Shown here: positions 1-12,959 of the stretch, piece after piece
Layout of the letters: each line of letters opens with the position of its first letter
Numbering within the stretch: the stretch's first letter is position 1
Origin: Diphasiastrum complanatum
Taxonomy: Eukaryota; Streptophyta; Lycopodiopsida; Lycopodiales; Lycopodiaceae
Assembly: GCA_029204225.1 (NCBI GenBank)
Contig: CM055096.1
Span: 61,174,957 to 61,238,956 of the forward strand
Direction: 5' to 3'
Length of the DNA: 64,000 nt
Position numbers and translations under genes: made by a program
The notes under the pieces: generated by a model
Seen by the model: only the letters and a program-made list of their open reading frames with translations
What the model was told of the DNA's origin: nothing
Database searches by the model: none

Positions 1-129
1 AAGGACATAACCTTCAAGTTGATAGATGTAGATGTCTTATTGTATATATCCATTCAGAAAGGTTGTCTGAACATCCGTCTGGTGAACTTCTAGATCTTCG
101 GCAGCTGCGAAGGCGAATAAAGATCGAAT

Positions 130-1944
130 TTACCGAAGTTTTACAACTGGACTGTATGTCTCAGTGTAGTCAATCCCATAAGTTTGTTTGTAACCTTTGA
201 CGACTAGTCGAGCTTTCCATTTGACTGTTGAACCATCTGGATTGAGCTTTAACTTGAAGATCCACTTGGTATCGATGATCTTTGCATCTATAGGAGCTTC
301 GACAAGATGCCAGGTCTTGTTCTTCATCAATGAATTGTACTCAACATGCATGGTGCAACGCCAATTGTCTGCATTTTAACTCGACAATGCTTATGTTACT
401 GAAGTAGGTTCATCGTTGCTGATGAATGTCTGAGGGGTAAAATGATCAAACTGATGATGAATGCCTAATGATGTCAGATAGTCAAACATTTCATTTGACA
501 AAAGTTCTCCACCACTGTCTGTACGCAAAGTCTTCAGTTGTTGACCAATCCGTGTCTCAGCAAATTGTTTGAAATCTTTGAAACAGTTGAATGTCTCATA
601 CTTGTTCTTAATGAAGATAATGTTGGTAAATCTCAAATAATCATCGATAAAAGTGATTAAATATAGTGCTGAACCCAGAAAGGGAGTACTCATATGGGCC
701 ACACATATAACTATGTATCGATTCTAGAATGGACTTAGCTCTAGTGGCTTGTCCTAGGTTGTTTGCCTAGTAGACACATCTCACAGACATGTTGAATGTC
801 AGTGGAGGCATCATTAAGGTTTAAATCCTTGACCATACTATTATGATGCATATACAAGATTGATCTCATGTTTAAGTGTCCTAATCTTTGATGCCATAAT
901 TGGGTATTTGAAGTACTCACATCAGTAGAAAGTGCATATTCGTGACCCAGAATGTACAAATTACCTTCTCTATTTGCAGAGAGGATTTCTTTATCATTCT
1001 TGTCCAAAATGGTACATTGCTTCAAATTGAACAAGGCTCTACAACCCTAATTAGTGAGCTTGCTAACTGACAATAAATTTTTGGTCAGTTTGGTTACGTA
1101 CTCTACATCCTTGAGCAAGGTCAATTTACCATTTGGAAGGTAGAGGCGTATAGATTCTTTGCCTTCGATCTGTAGTGCACTTGAGTCACCGAAGTAGACA
1201 TACTTTGATTTTGTTGTTGTGAGGTCTTCGGATAAGGTCTTGCATGAAGTCATGTGCTGAGAAACACCAGAATCAAGATACCAATCTTGTATCATTAGCA
1301 TTGGAGCTTTTCTGCTTCTGTCGTTTCAAGCCCTTGTTGACATAGAGAGCATGTGATGAAGAGGTAGACAAAGCTTCGATTCATAGGCTTCGTTCAAGCG
1401 ATACTTTTAATTCTTTCGACCGCCAACAATATCTTCTTGCAACAACATAGTGATAACTCTAGTAAGAGTTAAATCTGAGTGTTTCGTGATGATCATCACC
1501 CAGTTCTCATATGTAGAGGGCATGCTTGAAAGCAATGTCATAATTGCGTCTTGATGATCTATGACTGATCCCAACCATTTTTTGCAAGAGATTTTTAAAC
1601 TAGTTAATATGATTACGAAGAGAATCATTATTGGACATCTTGAGTGTGAAGAACTTCCTTCGAAGATATAACTTGATAGCTCAGAATGTCCCAAACTTCT
1701 TGGCTTTAGCTATGGGGCCAATCTGAGTATATGATGTACTTAGGATAATAAGCGCGAAAGCTTTACCATCCTTCGATTTCCATTTCAAGTCTTCTATGTC
1801 GTCTTCAGGCTTCACTTCAATACATGTAACAACATCCCACAACTCGTTGGCAATTAGCAAGGTCTTCATCTTGAATTTCCATAAATGATAATTGGATCCA
1901 TTCAGCTTGTCTGCGATAAGACCGACTTTACTTTGAGAATCCAT
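130..1944 (-). pseudogene. Copia-1 gag-pol remnant
   Basis: Successive minus-strand reading frames hold a copia polyprotein. Gag lies at 1407-1944 and includes LNGSNYHLWKFKMKTLL, typical of the UBN2-type gag start. The protease is at 1047-1301 with the active-site stretch WYLDSGVSQHMTS. GAG-pre-integrase is at 741-1034 with LWHQRLGHLN and a CEMC pair. The integrase core is at 391-702 with LRTDSGGE. The RT start is at 130-351 with KNKTWHLV and KARLVVKGY. The gag zinc knuckle is not clearly present. Frame changes between every segment show it cannot make a polyprotein. Confidence 0.88.
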
Positions 1945-2108
1945 CTGGAACTTTAGTCTGTAGACGTTAAGAGAGATACCGTGCTGTGGAAATCAATTTT
2001 TTGATACTGAAACAAATTGATTCGAACTAAAGAATTATTTGATATCGCGAAAGATATTAGGTATAAGAGCTTGCGCTCTGATATAGTATTAGGCCTTGAA
2101 AAATCAAG

Positions 2109-2120
2109 GCTCTGATACCA
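2109..2120 (-). other. Copia-1 primer-binding site
   Basis: On the minus strand this reads TGGTATCAGAGC, complementary to the 3' end of plant initiator Met-tRNA. It directly follows the LTR. Confidence 0.9.
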
Positions 2121-2851
2121 TGTGGAAAGAGGTGTGAAAAAGATAGGTCGAATAGAATCAAATAAAAAGTATTCGAACGACAAGAAATTACCAGTTATCG
2201 TGCGCAGCGGAATAAACTATCTTTCTCTTTCTCGATGCATGACTATGCTTATCAATTTCGAGCAAAACAATAGTGATACAAATCACGTTAGATCTTATAG
2301 TAACTAATTTTGAAATCGTTTGTACTAGAGTGATTACATAGCCAAACATTTAAGCATTGAATAATCAAACAAATAATCAGTCACGAAGAATTACAGAAAT
2401 GCATACATTCTGAGACGAAGCTGAATGCAATAAGAAGATAGTATTGATTCAGTATGAAAACCGAAACAGATGTAAAATGAGTACAACAAGTTGCGGATCA
2501 AAGCCGCGTACTCCAAGCTATCTATGAGTGGCTAAATATAAGTCTGAATTAAGTGCAATGCTGATAAGCAGTAAGTGCAATAGCAATCTCTAATCAACTC
2601 TAAGGAGCTGAGCTAGAATGCTCAAGAGTCTCCAAGCTTGCAGGCTTGAGAGAGAGAACACTAACTATTCAATACTTGATGATTGATCTTCATGCTTCAA
2701 TGCTTGATATAGGAATATGAACAACTATTTATATTAAGCAATTAGGTCGCCAAATGCGTGATAAAATTGGCAAAAGCTAACTTGATCAAATCTTGTAAAT
2801 ACCATTATGACTAGTACATATCATCATGCATGTGTGGATCCTGTTCCCACA
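2121..2851 (-). repeat. Copia-1 5' LTR
   Basis: The LTR is bounded on the left by the primer-binding site. Its ends are an imperfect inverted repeat: TGTGGAAAGAGG at 2121 and the complement of TGTGGGAACAGG ending at 2851. The length is 731 bp. The outer boundary rests only on the inverted repeat because the partner LTR is outside the window. Confidence 0.72.
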
Positions 2852-3885
2852 TGTGAAATAAATTCATTAATCATTTATATGAGTCATATAGGTTGTACAT
2901 ACCATTTCATTTGAGATCTAGTGGCTAAAATGGCCAGAATCTAGTTTTCTATCTATATGTCACTTGGCATCATTTTATTGGTAGGAAAAGCTATTTCACA
3001 TGGATAGGAGTGATCTCACACGTGCCAAGGACTGCTCACATGTGTGAAAACATCAGTAGTAGGTGAGATCCAACTTGTAGTAGATATTTGTGCAAGTCCC
3101 TATAAATTAGAAAAATTGCCTAAAATCAAGGGAGGTGGCTATAAGTTAGAAAAACTTGGTCCATGTGCCATCCATGTGCCATACTGATGATTATTGGTGG
3201 ATCCTTTGATGAGTAGGCACTCTCACACGTGCCAAATTAGCTGAGTAAGTATCAGCTCTTGCGTATATATAGTGGCTCATTTGGCCATAATTGACATGGA
3301 AGCTAAATCTTGGTTTTGGAGCAATTCTAGTGTTTTCTCTCTGTTTGTCTTGTGTTTTTATGCATTGATTGGGTTCTAAGCTTAGTATACTTTATTCTCA
3401 GCCTGCTGTCCGTACTCTGATAGGTTTTCACACGTGTGAAACCAGCAAGCTCAAGATTTCTTGATGTAGATGTGATCTAAAAGCTATCTAATCTTGTGTA
3501 GATTGATAGATTGATCTAATCTAACACCCAATCACACTTGTGGATCTGTTTTAGATCCATTCTTGGTCCTTTTTGTTGTACTTTGACAACGCGTCATCCA
3601 GTTGGTTGTGATGTGCTGGCATCCATCTAGTTAGGACTTCTTAGAAATTATTTGCTAATGAATCAATGCAAGTCGATGGCTTTGGTCGTAGAACAGTCTG
3701 TCTGCAGATTTAAACGTAAACTATCACTCTGCAGAAATGAACATAAACTGTCATGCGAAAAATATGAAGGTCTTCGCCAACATCATTTTCTTAACATTTG
3801 AGGCACTTGACATTTTGCGAGAAAGCTGAAGTGACAGAAAATTCCAAAACATGAAAATTCTAAAAATGCCGACACTGTGAGCCAA
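2852..3885. other. Non-coding AT-rich stretch, possibly LTR-derived
   Basis: No coding region is recognised. The motif CACACGTG recurs (near 3013, 3220 and 3428). A TATATATA box near 3265 is followed by a CT-rich stretch, which would fit the promoter part of an unrelated LTR. No paired copy is seen, so this is only a suggestion. Confidence 0.35.
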
Positions 3886-5685
3886 TTATGAGTAGTCATG
3901 CAAACTGTGTAAAAACATGAAAAAATCTGTAGGTCTGGATAAAAGTTGGACGAAGATTAAAATGTCGATTAGTCGATTAGTAGGAGAATAATTCAACACA
4001 ATGCCTTGGCTCTGACAATACTCCTTGAATTCGGTAGAGATGTACTCTCCTCCATTATCAGACCTCAGGGCTTTGATTGTCTTACCAGTCTTTTTTTTTT
4101 GCATGCTCCTTGAATATTCTGAAGCATTGAAAGCTTCTGATTTTTTCTTAATAAAATATACCATAGTTCTTTTGAAAAATTCATCAGTAAAAGTTCTAAA
4201 ATACTTTGCATCCTTCAGTGAAGGATTCTTCATTGGGCCACAGATATTTGTATGTACAACGTCTAGTAATCATCTAGCAGTATTCTAATGGCTTGATCTA
4301 AATGGTTGCCTGGTTTTTTTACCGACTAGACAGTCTTGACAAACAGGTAATTCAACTTTCTTATCAGGATAGTCGAGATCAAGAACATGGATTGCTTAGA
4401 CATTTGTTGTATAGAAGCATGATTCAAATGACCAAGTCTATAATGCCAAAGTAAACTTTTATTTATCTGAATATAAGTACTAAGTGTCTGACTAGAGGCA
4501 AAAAAACAATGACTTAATTTATACAAGTATCCATGTCTTTTTTTGAGTGCTAGGATCTTGCCTGTCCTATCGACTACTTTACATTGATTAGATTCAAATT
4601 CTACTTTATATCCTAGATCTGTAATTCTGCTAACATAGAGCAAGTTTGTTGACAGATTTGGTACATGAAGGACATTTGAAAGTAGCTTACATTGATCATT
4701 GGCAAAGCTTAGTCTTATTGTACCTTCACCTTTAATAGCTTGAGTGTTGTTGTTGCCAAGGTGAACATATCGCTTGGTACAGTAAGGTGTATAGGACTCG
4801 AAGCAGCCGATATGGCTGGTCATATGCTGTGTGGCTCCGGAATCCGTAAACCAAGAGCTGTCGTTGGATGCTTCTTGATGGTTTGTCATGAAGGCATCAT
4901 GATCTGATTCTTGAGTAGGCTGTGGGACTTCTGCGACTGCATTTGCCACTTGATTTGACTGTCCCTTGCTTTTGTTCTTAGCTTGCAGTATCCAATAGTC
5001 TTGGATCTTGTGGTTGGAATGCTTGCAGTATATGCTGAACAACTTCTTCTTTGTCGGCTGATTCGACTATTCTTGACGATGTGTCGGTTTCTGATCTTTC
5101 TTTGATGACTTCAGGCCTTTCTTTTTCTGCTTAGTTGAGCCTTTTCTTTGTATAAGGCATGAGAGGATAGTCGAGGAACTGGAGGCTTCGTTCTTTCGGG
5201 GTCTTCCTACAACAACATTGTGATGACTCTTGAAAGAGTCAGTTCGGGGTGTGTCGTGATGATCATCACCCGGCTGTCGTATGAGGTTGTCAAGCTTGAT
5301 AGCAATGTCATTACTGCGTCTTGATCGTTGATGACAGATCCGACAGTGGCCATTTGCTTTAGCAGGTTCTTGAATTTGTTGATGTGATTCTGTAGGGTAT
5401 CACCACTTGTCATTTTGAGGGAGTAAAATTTCTTCCTGAGATGTAGCTTGGAAGCTATATCCTGCACTTTGTTTAATGTGCTCAAGATGTCTCACAGACT
5501 TCCTTGGATGTCTGAGATTCAGACACATGGCCAATTTTTATGTTTGATATGTTGAGGATGATCAGCGCAAAAGCTTTTCCATCCTTCATCTTCCATCGGG
5601 AGATTGCAGCATCGTCGGCCTCGGGTCTTGCCTTTGTACCTGTAACAATGTCATACAACTCCTTAGCCATTAGCACAACTTTCAT
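3886..5685 (-). pseudogene. Copia-2 gag-protease-integrase remnant
   Basis: Gag is split over 5482-5685 and 5207-5485 (with GDTLQNHINKFKNLLKQM). One long frame, 4326-5042, carries the tail of gag, the protease motif WFTDSGATQHMTSH and the GAG-pre-integrase stretch LLWHYRLGHLNHASIQQM. The integrase core at 3886-4233 has TIKALRSDNGGEY. Frames change between blocks, so it is inactive. Confidence 0.88.
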
Positions 5686-5939
5686 CTTAAATTTTCACAG
5701 ATAGGATTAAATTTCCCTTGGGAATCCATGTGGAAGATTAGTCTAGATGATATTAACAGCTATTAGTGACTTAAGTATGAAAATCTAGTGCAAATTTACA
5801 GATCAAGAAAACAAGTATCCTATCGGCTAGTAGGATCAGGTTTTGTGGGAAGCTTATCAGGCTATAGAAATAGCTCTGATGTAAAATCGCTTGAGAAATC
5901 AGATGGACTTTGATATTAAAGCTCTAAAATAAACATGTG

Positions 5940-5951
5940 TCTCTAATACCA
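5940..5951 (-). other. Copia-2 primer-binding site, decayed
   Basis: The minus strand reads TGGTATTAGAGA, two changes from TGGTATCAGAGC. The C-to-T change is what methylated-cytosine decay would give. Confidence 0.75.
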
Positions 5952-6628
5952 TGTTGGGGAATGGTGAGAACTGGGACGGGCCGACAAAGAAGACGGAGTT
6001 GTGTCAGACAAATCGGATCGGAACGATCTCACTACTACTTGAAGGCAGGGTCACCCTCGGTGCATGCACTACTGATAACAAGTAGGCAAACACAATGATA
6101 AAATTAAGTTTAGAGCTAGATGTGCGGTGATAGCAGAAGCAAGAACAGACAATCAGACAAAGCAATCAAAAAGTCAGACAGAGAGCAGAAAGCATTGCAA
6201 ATACTGACAAAACCTAAACGCAGTACTAGATAGCACTTTATTCAGATCAATTGTAACGAAATACAAGCAAGTGAAGCAAGTGAGCACAAGACAATAGCGG
6301 GCGAAACCGTGTGCTCACAAAGCTAACTACAATCTGTAAAAGCTATGAGCTCATAATGACAATCCATCTGAAAGAAATAATCGATGCATGAAAGCATCTA
6401 CAATGTTTGTCTCTATGGATTCAATAATTTGTGTTCTTGATTATTGATCTCTCACTATGTCTCTCAATGATCTACATGCTATTTTCATTTATGCAGATAA
6501 GTGTACAAAAGATGGCATGGAGCCGTTGTGCCGTCTGGTAGGTGATCGTGGTTGCTGTCATTGTCAAGTTGGTTGCGCAATATAGAGGATGAGCGTGAGG
6601 AGGTCGATAAGTCAGGCTTCCCCGAACA
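5952..6628 (-). repeat. Copia-2 5' LTR
   Basis: It begins TGTTGGGGAATGG after the primer-binding site and ends CTTCCCCGAACA, near-inverted ends, at 6628. The next base belongs to Copia-3 LTR sequence, which supports the boundary. Length 677 bp. Confidence 0.7.
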
Positions 6629-6675
6629 AGTCAAATGACCAATTTACAATAGCTAGTTTTGCCAAATTTCTAACA
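6629..6675 (-). repeat. Copia-3 3' LTR remnant
   Basis: This 47-bp stretch matches 10198-10244 with only a few changes. The minus strand preceding it (6676 rightward) is the purine-rich GTTTTGAGGAGGAG, a good polypurine tract, so this is the start of the 3' LTR. Confidence 0.8.
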
Positions 6676-6788
6676 CTCCTCCTCAAAACTAAGCTATTTT
6701 TCCAACATAGATTTGCCTATAACATAAGATCTAATCTTAAGTTAGCAAATAGTTCTTTTGCAAGTGGCTTAGTAAGAATATCAGCCAA

Positions 6789-8563
6789 TCATTCTAATGT
6801 TGGTACATGCTCCGAATGGATCTCCCCTTCTTGGACTTTTTCTCGAACAAAATGGTGACAAACTTCGATATGTTTGCTTCTAGCATGAAAAACTGGATTG
6901 CTAAGACTTTGAGAAGAGAGATTGTCACATTTGATTAGGGGGACATAATCATACTTGAGCACATGAAGCTCCATTCGCAACCTCTTAATCCACAATGCCT
7001 CTTTGGTAGTTGTTGTAAGCGCCTTGTATTCAACTTCAGTCGAAGATAGAAAAACAGTTGATTGTTTCTTTGATAGCCATGAGATTGCTCCTCCACCTAC
7101 GAAATATACAAAAGAACTTGTGGATCTTCTATCCACTTTGTGACCTGCAAAATCTAAGTCCGATAAGGCATGCAAAGATAATATATCCCCCTCATAAAGA
7201 ATTCCAAAGTCCATACTGTTTGAGAGATATCTAAGAATCCTCTTGGCCATTTTCCAATGATGCATGGAGGGATCTTGCATAAACTGATGTAACTTGCAAA
7301 CACCAAGATATGGTCTAGTGATTTTTAACCACATTAATGAGCCAGTGAGACTCCTATAAAGAGTGATGTCCACTTTGGATGTTTCATCATCTTTCATAGG
7401 AACTTTTACAAGTGGCTCCATAGGCGTTTCTACACTTTTACAATTTTGCATATTGAATCTTTAAGAACATGATGAGCATATCTAGATTTACAAATGAAGC
7501 TATAATATTTGGATTTACTGACTTATATGCCTAATACAAAGTGTAGAGACCCAAGGTCAACCATCGTAAATTTATTGCTTAAAGCAATCTTGGTTTGATA
7601 TATCAGAGTAGACAATTTCCACTCAAGATTATGTCATCCACATAGATGAGTAAGAGCACATTATTTCCATTTTCATCAAACTTTAAATAAAGTGATGGGC
7701 CATGTCACTTGCTTTGAACCCAATGGAAATAAGAAAAGAATACAACCTTGCATACCAAGCCCTTGAAGCTTGTTTTAGGCCATACAAGCTTCTTTGCAGA
7801 TGATGAACCCCTCGGGTTGGTCCATATAGATATCCTCTTCAAGAAAACCATTGATGAAGGCATTAGATACATCTATGTGAAAAATAAACCAATAAAAAAG
7901 CAATGATGATTCGAATGGTCACCATCTTGGCTACATGAACAAAAGTGTCCTCATAGTCAATTCCTTTAGTTTGTGCATAACATGGCACAGGTTATACCGG
8001 CAGACAAGCAGGGCACACAGGGGGGGCCAGTGGCATATCTACCTATGTCAACATGATGGAGGAGGCTCTTGATAGAGGGCAGAGTGGTTTAGATGCCGGT
8101 CCCGCAGATGTTTGGATGCGTGCAGCACAGAGTCATGGCCGTTACTACGACAGCACACCAGAGGAGGCACCAGATGACTTTGATTGCACAGATTGGGGAT
8201 ATAACCCACCCCTTCAACCTTGCATTCAAAATCATTAGCTGTGAAGATATATCTACTAGCATCAAGAGAAGAAAGTTGAGAAAAGTATTCTTTATGGCTA
8301 GTCATGTGGGAAGAAGCCTCACTATCTATCCACCATGGATATGCACCTCTCAGAGTTGATGATGAGAATAAAGACATCATCAAGGATTTTTCATTCTCCT
8401 TTACCTCTTGATCAACAACATTTGCTTGGTTAGATTGTGCATTCTTCTTTTTGAAAAATTCGGATGCATAGTGGCCCATCTTGCCACAAAAAGCATTTGA
8501 TCTTGCTTTTATCCTTCTTGGCCTTGAATTAGCTTGAGGATGGAGTTGAGGATGTGTCTCCAC
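6789..8563 (-). pseudogene. Copia-3 gag/protease and RT-RNase H remnant
   Basis: The frame at 6789-7451 holds the end of RT and the RNase H domain, with SVETPMEP, MAKRILRYL, AISWLSKKQ, FLSSTEVEYKAL and HARSKHIEV, all hallmarks of copia RNase H. Near 7900-7975 the minus strand has a YAQTKGIDYEDTF-like RT start. The frame at 8048-8563 has a degraded gag zinc knuckle (CGKMGHYASEF, last Cys lost) and a protease with WWIDSEASSHMTS, where the DSG triad is DSE. These lesions and the missing integrase make it inactive. Confidence 0.87.
7981..8200. other. GC-rich foreign segment inside Copia-3
   Basis: About 220 bp replaces the region where integrase and the RT start should be. It is much more GC-rich than its surroundings and has an open plus-strand frame from 8053 (MMEEALDRGQSGLDAG..) that runs to 8238. 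I do not recognise the product. It may be filler DNA captured at a deletion, or a scrap of another gene or transposon. Confidence 0.5.
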
Positions 8564-9559
8564 CTTCCTTGGTCAGATCCTTGTTGATCCTCTTTGCCTT
8601 GCCTTTGCCCTTTTCTTTGATGAACATAGCTTTGTCTCCATCATCCTAAATCTGCATGCTCCCAAGCCTGTGAAGCATGTAGTCCTTCCTGCAATCCTCG
8701 GCCGCTAGAACTCCTTGTAAGTCTTCAATGCTAAGAAGATTAACCAAAATGGAGTAGGATTGAACAAGATTACATCTTTACTTTCCACAAAGAACAAAAA
8801 TCTTTGTGGTACAATAAGTTCACACGTGAATGATGATAATAAGTGAGATTACTGGTTTTTGAACCCTTATAATGATATACACAAAGTATTAGCAAGATTT
8901 AGAAAGATCTTGATCACTATCTAGATCACTTTCCTCACCAATGTAAAAAATACTTCAAAAATTGACCTTCTATATCACTATGAATAATCACTTTTAGTGA
9001 TGACTTCAAAATACTCTTTCTCAAATCCAAACACTTCTTAAGACTCAAAAATGGCCTAACTCACTCTTATTCTAAGAGTTAGAAAGGATCAAAAGATATT
9101 TGAAACAAAACTATGTCACAATTTTTCACTCTATTGACAATTTTGAGAAAATCAAGATCAAACTTGGCTTTGACATAAGGCATGAATGATCTGAGACTTT
9201 ATGAAACAAGTCAAGTGACCTAACATGGTCTAAACATCAGATCAATAGCCTTATCAAATGATTTTAGCTTTACTTGGAAACAAATGCATAAAAAATTTCA
9301 CTCTAGACTCTTGATTTTGGCAATTTCTAGATGCACAATTTTGCTATACTTGCTAAATTGGTATCATCTCAAAGTTTATGGTGCTTCACGGTTTGTGAGC
9401 ATAAACCACATCAAAATGAAACCTAATGAACCTAAAAACTCCAAATATTTTCTTAGAATGAAGATGGAATAGCTTTGGATCCAATCGAGTCTTGGATTGC
9501 CACCAAAAAACAAGAAAACTTGCTATTTTGAGATTCCAAAAAGTGAAAGCTTGGGTCCA

Positions 9560-9571
9560 GCTCTGATACCA
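9560..9571 (-). other. Copia-3 primer-binding site
   Basis: The minus strand reads TGGTATCAGAGC directly after the LTR, matching initiator Met-tRNA. Confidence 0.9.
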
Positions 9572-10244
9572 TGTTGTAAAATCTGAAAAATAAGACACAT
9601 CAACCTTATTTGGATCCCAAAAGATCAATCAAGCATCAAGGATTGCACTTAGATCTATAAGATAGAATACTAGCACTCAATTTATTTGAATCTAAATTGG
9701 CTCTTGCACTTGAAAACCTCACTCAAACTAGCATTTAATGATCCCCACGGCCTGTCACACGTGTTAAAAGTACATTAATTGATTTAGGTCAGATCCAAAC
9801 AAATGAACTCAAAATATTAGACAATAATCATGCATCAATTCCACATAAACAAGGATATTGCCAAGATTGCCAACAATTTGATTCTCATCAAAGAGGAAAT
9901 CACTGACCATAAATCTGCAAAGGATTGATCACATATATATACATCTCAGGTCCAATATTTTAAGAGGGTTCTATCACCCTTAATCTCTCCCTAATCAAGC
10001 CCTAATCATGTCTTGAATCAAGCTCCATTGGTTATGACACGATCTATACATAATCACATGATTTACTCTACCAACTTCCATGATTGATATAATCTCTTCC
10101 ACAAGTGGATGATTTCGAATTTGAGGCTAAGAAATATAATGAGAGAGAAGGTCCCGTGCTCCTAAATATGTACACATCAAGTTTATATGGTCAAACAAGT
10201 CAAATGACCATTTTACAATAGCCAGCTTTGCCAAATTTCTAACA
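9572..10244 (-). repeat. Copia-3 5' LTR
   Basis: This 673-bp LTR starts TGTTGTAAAAT beside the primer-binding site and ends ATTTCTAACA. Its last 47 bp recur at 6629-6675. Confidence 0.82.
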
Positions 10245-12898
10245 CACTTAGTCATAAAAGGAATCCAATTTTTTTCTTGATGTCGAAGTGAACAGCCCAC
10301 ATAGGCCAAAATTTGTAAATGTCAATTGACCTAGGCAACATGGTGGTAGATGTTTTGATTTCTCCAATGTGGATCATGTCAATTTGGAAATAAAACAAGA
10401 TAGATAAAGACATGTAGACTAAATTGATAGAAGAACATTTGATGTTGTTAGAGGAAATTGATGTTCACGACACCATCTAGGCAATTTGTCAGACCAAGCT
10501 AGGTAGTAAAGAATGGCTTGGATTCAAATTGAGAAAATTAAAAAAATAAATTAAGAATAGCTCAAAAGAAGTTCTAGCCCCATGTTTTTGGGAATGCATT
10601 GGTGAACTGATGGAAATTTACAAAAATTCATGTAATTTTGTAATGCTAATGTGGACCATACATGGACACCATGCTCATCAATTATGTTTGGTACTTCCTT
10701 GGACGTGGTATGTATAAAAGTAAACCAACTTACAACTTGAGGAGCAAGAGATGTTACAAAAAGCTGGGTTTATTCTTCCATATGCTCGAGGACTCAATGT
10801 TCCCAAAAATAGAATTCCAACTAATGAGGAAGAGGATGTTCATGAGAGTAGCTAGAGAAGGACTTGTGTCATGGATATCAATTTTGGCCCTAAAGAAAAT
10901 AGATTTGACTTTGAGTCTATCTTTCAAAATTCTATGAATCATTGTTCACATGGTTTAAAAACGAGATTTTTAGGATAAAAACAAAGAATTTAGCTCAACA
11001 AGCTGAAGCCTATATAATGAGCATATACGAGCAACCCTCTTGAACATGTGAAGGTTTTTGGTGGCATGAAAATCTCACGTTGCATGCAAGAGCATGAACT
11101 AAATTCTCTTACATGTCCTTGGGCTATATATGAATCACAACATGTGTATTCACAACCCTCAGTTTGAGAAAACTAATTTATTGCACATGCTTTCTTGTAC
11201 ACATAACATCACATGTAGTTGAGTTAAACGTCGAGCAAGAAGAGATTCATTTCATTTTATTTCGAATAACTCCATGACATCAAAACATAATCTTATGATA
11301 TCATTGTTTTCTTAAAGATTATGAATGGCCTTGTTTTTCTTATGTGACATATTTTCATTTATTTCGCATAGAAGCAAAAATTGCAAAATAATAATAATTT
11401 TTTATCAAATGACATACTAAGAGAATTGCACAAAGGATTACTCTTTTGTGTGTATTAATGCATTGCTGCATTGATAAGCTTGAAAAAAAAATTTCACACC
11501 CTGCAAGCTCACTAGCATTTGTGAAAAAGCTCATTCAGCCAAGTTCATTCAAATTTTACATTTGCCTAAGTCGAGGTGGGGAGGAAGCCAACCTAGAAAC
11601 AAAATCAAGGAGGGTTTTCCAAGTTTGGCCCACAACATTTAGGCACAAAAAGTATGGATCATAAGAGAGCAATTATAATGAGGGAATCATAAATTCCTAG
11701 ACCACACCTATGAAATAGTGCAAGATTTTTAGTTCATAAGATACTTGGTTTTCGGTTTATAAATAAAATTGAGCCCCATCTTTAGTGGTTCCACTTTTCC
11801 TTAGCTGTTTGATTTATCAATGAGAGGAATATCATGTGCACCATGCTTAGTATTTGAGACCTGGCTGATAAGGCTTTGCAAGGCTCGATTGATGTCTTGA
11901 TCATTTGGATAGACCATGATAAAGTATTTGACAAGATCAATTGGCCCTTCATTTTCTAATGTTGTTAGAAAATGGAGGTCCATTCTTAATGTCATCCAAC
12001 TTGCTAAGTCTCTCTTGAAGTCTGCCACGTCTATGATACACTAGAATGACTATCTTTGAAAGCCTTTTAAAGTTGAATGTGGCAGTAGACAAGGCTTTTT
12101 CCATTTCGTCTCTTATGTATGTCATGTCACCCCTTAGGCTACTTTCTCAAAAAAGAATAAAAGTGAGTTCCAATAGACTTGGTGCACATAAAGGGTGACC
12201 AAAAGAATATATGGTAGGCTATGAGTATGTGTTTGATGATTCAAACCCTATTACGAAAGGAGAGAAACTTGTCCGATGATGTTGTCATTTTCCATTATGG
12301 AAAAAATCAATAAAGCCATAAAAATTTATAATTATCCATCAAAGAGATGCCAAAAGTGAGTCATAGCAACTAAATAACATAATCATGTGGAACAAGTTGA
12401 ATTTCAAGTTCCAAATTTAATCAGGAGGATTTGGCTATATTCACGAAAGAGGAGGAGCATATGCATAAGCAATTACGAGTTTATAGGAAATAAAGGTTAG
12501 AAGATTCATTTGAAAACATTAAGGCATTATAATCATTTGCAAAAAAGTTGACTTGAGATTAGTATCAACATGAGAATAAAGCATCTTGATAAAATTTTGC
12601 AATCAAATAGCTTTAGGTGTGAAAAATTTCACTCTACATCATTGACTTTAAATTGGTAAATGTAAACAAGGTGATTTCAAAGATCGAGAGATCTAAAAAA
12701 AAAGGGGCTACTACTTGTAGTAGGGTTGAGTTGTAGGAACGGTGAGGCTCACTACAAGTGGTAGTTAGTCGGCTTCCCTCCCAGCCAAGGGATGTAATTA
12801 ACGAATGGCTAAATGACACATCATCTACTTTTACAAAGAGCTCTGTTACGGTGTGTAGCACCTATGCTTTCAATGAATGAGTGTGTCACATTAGCACT

Positions 12899-12900
<2 letters not shown>
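10245..12900. other. AT-rich stretch without recognisable genes
   Basis: Only short open frames are present (for example 10662-10937 plus and 11801-12028 minus), with no family I recognise. The composition suggests old, decayed repeats, but I see no domain, LTR pair or terminal repeat. Confidence 0.5.

Positions 12901-12956
<56 letters not shown>
12901..12956. repeat. (GA)28 microsatellite
   Basis: A pure GA run with no LINE 3' sequence next to it, so it shows what an unoccupied (GA)n tract looks like in this genome. Confidence 0.97.

Positions 12957-12959
<3 letters not shown>

Larger units (their letters stand above)
1..2851 (-). mobile_element. Copia-1: Ty1/copia LTR retrotransposon, cut by the window start
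   Basis: Reading the minus strand from 2851 to 1 gives an LTR, a primer-binding site, gag, protease, GAG-pre-integrase, integrase and the start of reverse transcriptase, which is the copia order. The RT is cut by the window edge, so the 3' half and 3' LTR lie outside. The coding part is broken by several stops and frameshifts, so this is a dead copy. Confidence 0.9.
3886..6628 (-). mobile_element. Copia-2: truncated Ty1/copia element
   Basis: The minus strand has an LTR (5952-6628), a decayed primer-binding site (5940-5951), gag, protease, GAG-pre-integrase and an integrase core that stops near 3886. RT, RNase H and the 3' LTR are absent, so the 3' half was lost. The right end abuts the last 47 bp of the Copia-3 3' LTR, so Copia-2 probably inserted into that LTR. 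Confidence 0.82.
6629..10244 (-). mobile_element. Copia-3: Ty1/copia element with both ends visible
   Basis: The right LTR (9572-10244) and the last 47 bp of the left LTR (6629-6675) share a nearly identical end, ..CCAAATTTCTAACA, showing they belong together. Between them, on the minus strand, are a gag/protease remnant and RT-RNase H. The integrase and first part of RT have been replaced by foreign DNA at about 7981-8200. The left LTR is cut by Copia-2. Confidence 0.85.

Noticed and set aside
8053-8238. An intact small gene on the plus strand inside Copia-3
   Set aside because: The frame runs out into reversed copia sequence and has no recognised domain. Kept only as a foreign segment.
12901-12956. 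A LINE 3' tail at this (GA)n tract
   Set aside because: Neither side has the stem-loop or 3' UTR seen at the LINE tails.
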